DNA of 64,000 nt from Parabacteroides distasonis (GTDB lineage: Bacteria > Bacteroidota > Bacteroidia > Bacteroidales > Tannerellaceae). The translations under genes and the position numbers were made by a program. Positions 61,067 through 64,000 of the stretch are shown here, one piece after another. How positions within the stretch are numbered: the stretch's first letter is position 1; every line of letters begins with the position of its first letter. The stretch covers positions 124,001 to 188,000 of the forward strand of contig JAFBIU010000001.1 of NCBI GenBank assembly GCA_021531775.1, written 5' to 3'. A model generated the notes under the pieces. It was given only the letters and a program-made list of their open reading frames with translations, was not told where the DNA came from and ran no database searches.

Positions 61067-61100
61067 AAAGGGGGACTCGTGATGAGTCTCCCTTTTTTTT
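61067..61100 (+). terminator. Intrinsic terminator inside the leader of the GH43-like gene
   Basis: AAAGGGGGACTC (61067-61078) pairs with GAGTCTCCCTTT (61084-61095) with one G-U pair and a 5-base loop, and the T-run extends to 61100. It lies about 100 bases downstream of the region B start and 54 bases before the gene, so it would stop or attenuate that transcript. Confidence 0.8.
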
Positions 61101-61118
61101 CAGGGGTGAACTTATATG

Positions 61119-61150
61119 TTTGAATAATTACGTAGGAAAACTTATTTTTG
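61119..61150 (+). promoter_or_regulatory. Consensus promoter abutting the GH43-like lipoprotein start
   Basis: TTTG (61119-61122), 20 bp spacer, TATTTTTG (61143-61150): an exact match to both boxes of the Bacteroidota promoter. The ATG at 61155 is only 5 bp later, so a transcript starting here would be leaderless or nearly so. Confidence 0.6.
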
Positions 61151-61154
61151 CAAC

Positions 61155-62885
61155 ATGAAATATTGGTGGATTAGTTTATTAGTAGGGTCGTTGGCCATGA
61201 GTTGTCAGCAGGATGAGGTGATTAAGGCACGGGTGTCTCAATCGCCCAAGACGTTTTGTAATCCGGTCAATCTGGATTACCGGTTTATGATCATTGAAGG
61301 GGGAGAAGGGATCCGCGAAGCGGCTGACCCTGTCGTGGTTCAGTTCAAGGAACGTTATTACCTCTTTGCTTCGAAGTCGTCTGGCTACTGGCATAGTTCC
61401 GACTTCAGCCATTGGCAGTATGTCTATATAGATGACTCGGTGCTTCCGATCGAGGATTATGCACCCGGTCTTTTTGTGCACAACGATGCACTCTACTATG
61501 TGGGTTCGACCCATGGCAAGGGAATGCTGTATCGCTCGACAGAACCGGAGCGGGGACTTTGGGAACCGGTCAAGGAGATCTGGTCCTATTGGGATCCGGC
61601 GTTCTATGTGGAGGGTGACAGTCTCTATCTCTACTACGGTTGTTCACCGGTCGATCCGATCTATGCACGTGTGTTGGATCTGAACCGCTTGGAGGAGGTT
61701 GGCGATCCTATCCCCTGTTTCAACAGTGACCAGGCTCAACACGGTTGGGAACGGCCCGGTGAGCACAATGAACTGACTCGTCGTCCCTACATCGAGGGTG
61801 CTTGGATGACGGCTCATGCAGGCCGTTATTACTTGCAGTATGCAGCTCCCGGTACGGAATGGAAAACCTATGCCGATGGTGCATACGTGGCTGATTCACC
61901 GACGGGGCCTTTCCGGTATGCGGCCAATAGTCCGGTCTCCTACAAACCCGGAGGTTTCACTGGAGGTGCCGGTCATGGTTGTCTCTTTCAGGTCGGGGAG
62001 ACAGGAGACTATTGGAAGGTCGCCACGAATGCCATCTCTATCCGTCACATGTTCGAACGACGTATTTCCTTCTATCCTGCCGGTTTCGATGCCGCCGGAA
62101 CACTCTATACAACTACCTATTTGGGTGACTATCCTATGTTCTTGCCGAATGGTCCGGAAGCGAAGTCGGGCCAGTTCCGTCCCGGTTGGATGTTGCTTTC
62201 GCAGGGCAAGCCGGTGCAAGCCTCTTCTGCCTTGCCGGATTATCCGGCTGAACAGGCGGTGGATGAGGAATCTCGTACTGCTTGGGTCGCTTCCGGCAAC
62301 GGGGATACGGAATGGTTTCAGGTCGATTTGGAACAGCCGGCCGCTATCCAGGCGATTCAGGTGAATTTCGATGAATATGGAGCTACACAGCAGGGACGTG
62401 TACCCGGTGTCTATCAGAGTTACCTCCTGTCTGCTTCGTTGGATGGCGAACATTGGACAACAATTGCTGATTTCCGAGAGAAACAGACCGATACACCGCA
62501 CGACTATGTCGAATTTGAGGAGGCCTTTAAAGCCCGTTTCATCCGGTTCGAGAATCATGCTTATACAGTTTCCGGTAACCTCTCGTTGCGAGAACTGCGT
62601 GTGTTCGGAATGGGTAACGGATCAAAACCGGCTGCTGTGAATGACCTGCAGGTTGTCCGGAATCGGGAGGATGCCTGCCTGGCCTCGTTGCAATGGTCGC
62701 CTGTCGAAGGGGCGCAAGGATACATTGTCCGCTACGGCTTGGCTCCCGACCAGCTTTACCAGTCTCATCAGGTCTTTACACCGGTATTGGAACTGACGGC
62801 CCTGAATGCTGATGTTGCCTATTATTTTACGGTCGATGCCTACAACGAGAATGGTGTGACCCCGTCCGATCAGATTATTCATTAA
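61155..62885 (+). CDS. GH43-like lipoprotein with CBM32 (F5/8 type C) and FN3 domains
   Basis: This 576-aa protein has a type II signal peptide with lipobox LAMSC (Cys17). Residues about 35-345 form a five-bladed GH43-type propeller with AADPVVVQF (Asp58), WDPAFY and RPYIEGAWM acidic positions. Residues about 350-475 form a discoidin/CBM32 sandwich (QAVDEESRTAWVA, WFQVDLEQP, RFIRFENHA). Residues about 480-570 are a fibronectin III domain (ASLQWSPVEGAQGYIVRYG). It is probably a surface enzyme acting on arabinose- or xylose-containing side chains. It is followed 19 bp later by the GH3 gene in the same operon. Confidence 0.86.
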   Translation: MKYWWISLLVGSLAMSCQQDEVIKARVSQSPKTFCNPVNLDYRFMIIEGGEGIREAADPVVVQFKERYYLFASKSSGYWHSSDFSHWQYVYIDDSVLPIEDYAPGLFVHNDALYYVGSTHGKGMLYRSTEPERGLWEPVKEIWSYWDPAFYVEGDSLYLYYGCSPVDPIYARVLDLNRLEEVGDPIPCFNSDQAQHGWERPGEHNELTRRPYIEGAWMTAHAGRYYLQYAAPGTEWKTYADGAYVADSPTGPFRYAANSPVSYKPGGFTGGAGHGCLFQVGETGDYWKVATNAISIRHMFERRISFYPAGFDAAGTLYTTTYLGDYPMFLPNGPEAKSGQFRPGWMLLSQGKPVQASSALPDYPAEQAVDEESRTAWVASGNGDTEWFQVDLEQPAAIQAIQVNFDEYGATQQGRVPGVYQSYLLSASLDGEHWTTIADFREKQTDTPHDYVEFEEAFKARFIRFENHAYTVSGNLSLRELRVFGMGNGSKPAAVNDLQVVRNREDACLASLQWSPVEGAQGYIVRYGLAPDQLYQSHQVFTPVLELTALNADVAYYFTVDAYNENGVTPSDQIIH

Positions 62886-62904
62886 TACATACATTATATA
62901 TATT

Positions 62905-64000
62905 ATGAACAGAAAACTGAAAAACACCCTGCTGCTGGCGATCTGTTCGCTCGGTAGCCTGACAGCGCAGACCGCTGATTTCCCTTTCCGGGATCCCAGT
63001 CTGCCTTTGGAAGTCCGTGTCAAGGACATTATCTCCCGCTTGACGTTGGAGGAGAAGGTTGAGTTGATGAAACATGAGGCACCCGCTGTGCCCCGGTTGG
63101 GTATTCCTGCCTATAACTGGTGGAACGAGGCGTTACATGGGGTAGCTCGTACGAAAGAGAAGGTAACAGTCTTTCCGCAAGCCATCGGTATGGCGGCTAC
63201 GTTCGATACGGAGGCTCTGCAGCAGATGGGCGACATCACCTCTTCGGAGGGACGTGCGCTCTTTAACGAAGACTTGAAGCGTGGCAAGACGGGTGAGATC
63301 TACCGCGGTTTGACCTATTGGACACCGAACATCAACATCTTCCGCGATCCACGATGGGGACGTGGACAGGAGACCTATGGTGAGGATCCCTATTTGACAG
63401 CCAAGATGGGTTCGGCCATTGTACGTGGCTTGGAGGGTACGGATCCCTACTACCTGAAAGCAGTGGCATGTGCCAAGCACTATGCGGTTCACAGTGGTCC
63501 GGAGGGAAATCGCCATTCCTACGATGCCCGTGTGTCGGCCTACGACTTGTGGGATACCTACCTGCCTGCTTTCCGGGAACTGGTTACGAAAGCCAAGGTG
63601 CATGGTGTCATGTGTGCCTACAACCGTTATGAGGGAACCCCCTGTTGTGGTCATAACGAACTGTTGCAGGATATCTTGCGTAACCAATGGAAGTTCGACG
63701 GTTATGTTACATCCGACTGTTGGGCCGTCAGCGACTTTGCCAAATACCACAAGACACACAGCAACGACACCGAGGCGGTGGCTGATGCCGTGCTGAGCGG
63801 AACAGACTTGGAATGCGGTAATCTCTATCAGAAATTGTTGCAGGGTGTAGAGCGGGGCTTGATCTCCGAACGTGAGATTGATGTCTCTTTGGCACGTCTC
63901 TTCACGATCCAGTTCAAGTTGGGTATGTATGATCCGGCAGATCGTGTGCCCTATGCGAACATTGGTCGCGAAGTGATTGAGTGTGATGCCCACAAGGCGC
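62905..64000 (+). CDS. GH3 glycoside hydrolase (N-terminal part, cut by window end)
   Basis: Only the first 365 codons are present. A signal peptide (about residues 1-20, SLTAQ) is followed by the GH3 N-terminal barrel: RLTLEEKVELM, NWWNEALHGVA, TPNINIFRDPRWGRGQETYG, then KHYAVHSGPEGNRH and the nucleophile Asp271 in VTSDCWAV. This pattern (NEALHGVA, EGNRH) is closest to beta-xylosidase/alpha-arabinofuranosidase-type GH3 proteins. It lies 19 bp after the GH43-like gene, so the two may act in sequence on xylan- or arabinan-type oligosaccharides. The second GH3 domain lies beyond the window. Confidence 0.9.
   Translation, partial: MNRKLKNTLLLAICSLGSLTAQTADFPFRDPSLPLEVRVKDIISRLTLEEKVELMKHEAPAVPRLGIPAYNWWNEALHGVARTKEKVTVFPQAIGMAATFDTEALQQMGDITSSEGRALFNEDLKRGKTGEIYRGLTYWTPNINIFRDPRWGRGQETYGEDPYLTAKMGSAIVRGLEGTDPYYLKAVACAKHYAVHSGPEGNRHSYDARVSAYDLWDTYLPAFRELVTKAKVHGVMCAYNRYEGTPCCGHNELLQDILRNQWKFDGYVTSDCWAVSDFAKYHKTHSNDTEAVADAVLSGTDLECGNLYQKLLQGVERGLISEREIDVSLARLFTIQFKLGMYDPADRVPYANIGREVIECDAHKA

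Larger units (their letters stand above)
60292..61154. other. 863-bp region with duplicated control sites and a GH2 pseudogene
   Basis: From left to right: the GH2 promoter box (60316), control region A (60411-60470), the decayed GH2 remnant (60524-60909), control region B (60939-60998), an intrinsic terminator in the leader (61067-61100) and a consensus promoter (61119-61150) directly before the GH43-like lipoprotein gene. Confidence 0.75.

Overview
The window comes from a Bacteroidota chromosome, most likely a gut Parabacteroides or close relative (Tannerellaceae). The inference rests on the dcw gene order with Bacteroidota-style long MraY and FtsL, a lipoprotein-type TamL next to TamB, PorX, the Na+-pump decarboxylase operon, secreted GH43/GH2/GH3 enzymes, near-absent Shine-Dalgarno sites, and many upstream TAnnTTTG boxes, the -7 element of the Bacteroidota primary sigma factor. 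The species cannot be fixed from the sequence alone. About 35 protein genes, one tRNA and one clear pseudogene are visible.

Layout. 1-10.1 kb (minus): the peptidoglycan/division operon rsmH-ftsL-ftsI-murE-mraY-murD-ftsW-murG-murC, tightly packed, with murC cut by the window edge and no mraZ at its head. 10.2-16.5 kb: a nucleoside kinase with a tRNA-synthetase-like N-terminus, a Na/Pi cotransporter with a PhoU-like tail, and the anaerobic ribonucleotide reductase pair nrdD-nrdG. 16.8-23.8 kb: tamB and tamL, an envelope assembly/transport pair. 23.8-30.5 kb: an accessory stretch carrying a secreted GDPD, two unrelated AAA-type ATPases with nuclease-like or DUF4143 tails, a DUF1848 radical-SAM-like protein and small orphan ORFs. 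Seven copies of a telomere-like CGTAACC repeat lie between these genes, along with other direct and inverted repeats.

30.5-41.2 kb is housekeeping: an M15 peptidase, tRNA-Arg(CCG), asnA, ung, an LptD-like porin, an HD protein, purB, an RG-rich pseudouridine synthase and asnS. 41.2-46.5 kb (minus) is one likely operon: cvrA-type antiporter, porX, tsaE, an Imm17-like small membrane protein and a GH43 enzyme. 46.7-50.3 kb holds uxaC and, divergently, an SDR (probable fructuronate reductase) and uxuA; together they take glucuronate to 2-keto-3-deoxygluconate. 50.3-57.0 kb holds an ATP-grasp-like protein, a DUF349 protein and the oadG-oadA-oadB sodium-pumping decarboxylase operon.

57.2-64.0 kb is glycan-degrading: a GH2 beta-galactosidase (minus), a decayed GH2 pseudogene, and a plus-strand GH43-like lipoprotein with CBM32/FN3 domains followed by a GH3 enzyme cut by the window end. 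The pseudogene and the GH43-GH3 pair have nearly superimposable upstream regions: two ATTGTRY-type direct repeats 21 bp apart, 31 bp before a -7 box. This suggests one shared, duplicated control region, one copy of which now serves a dead gene.
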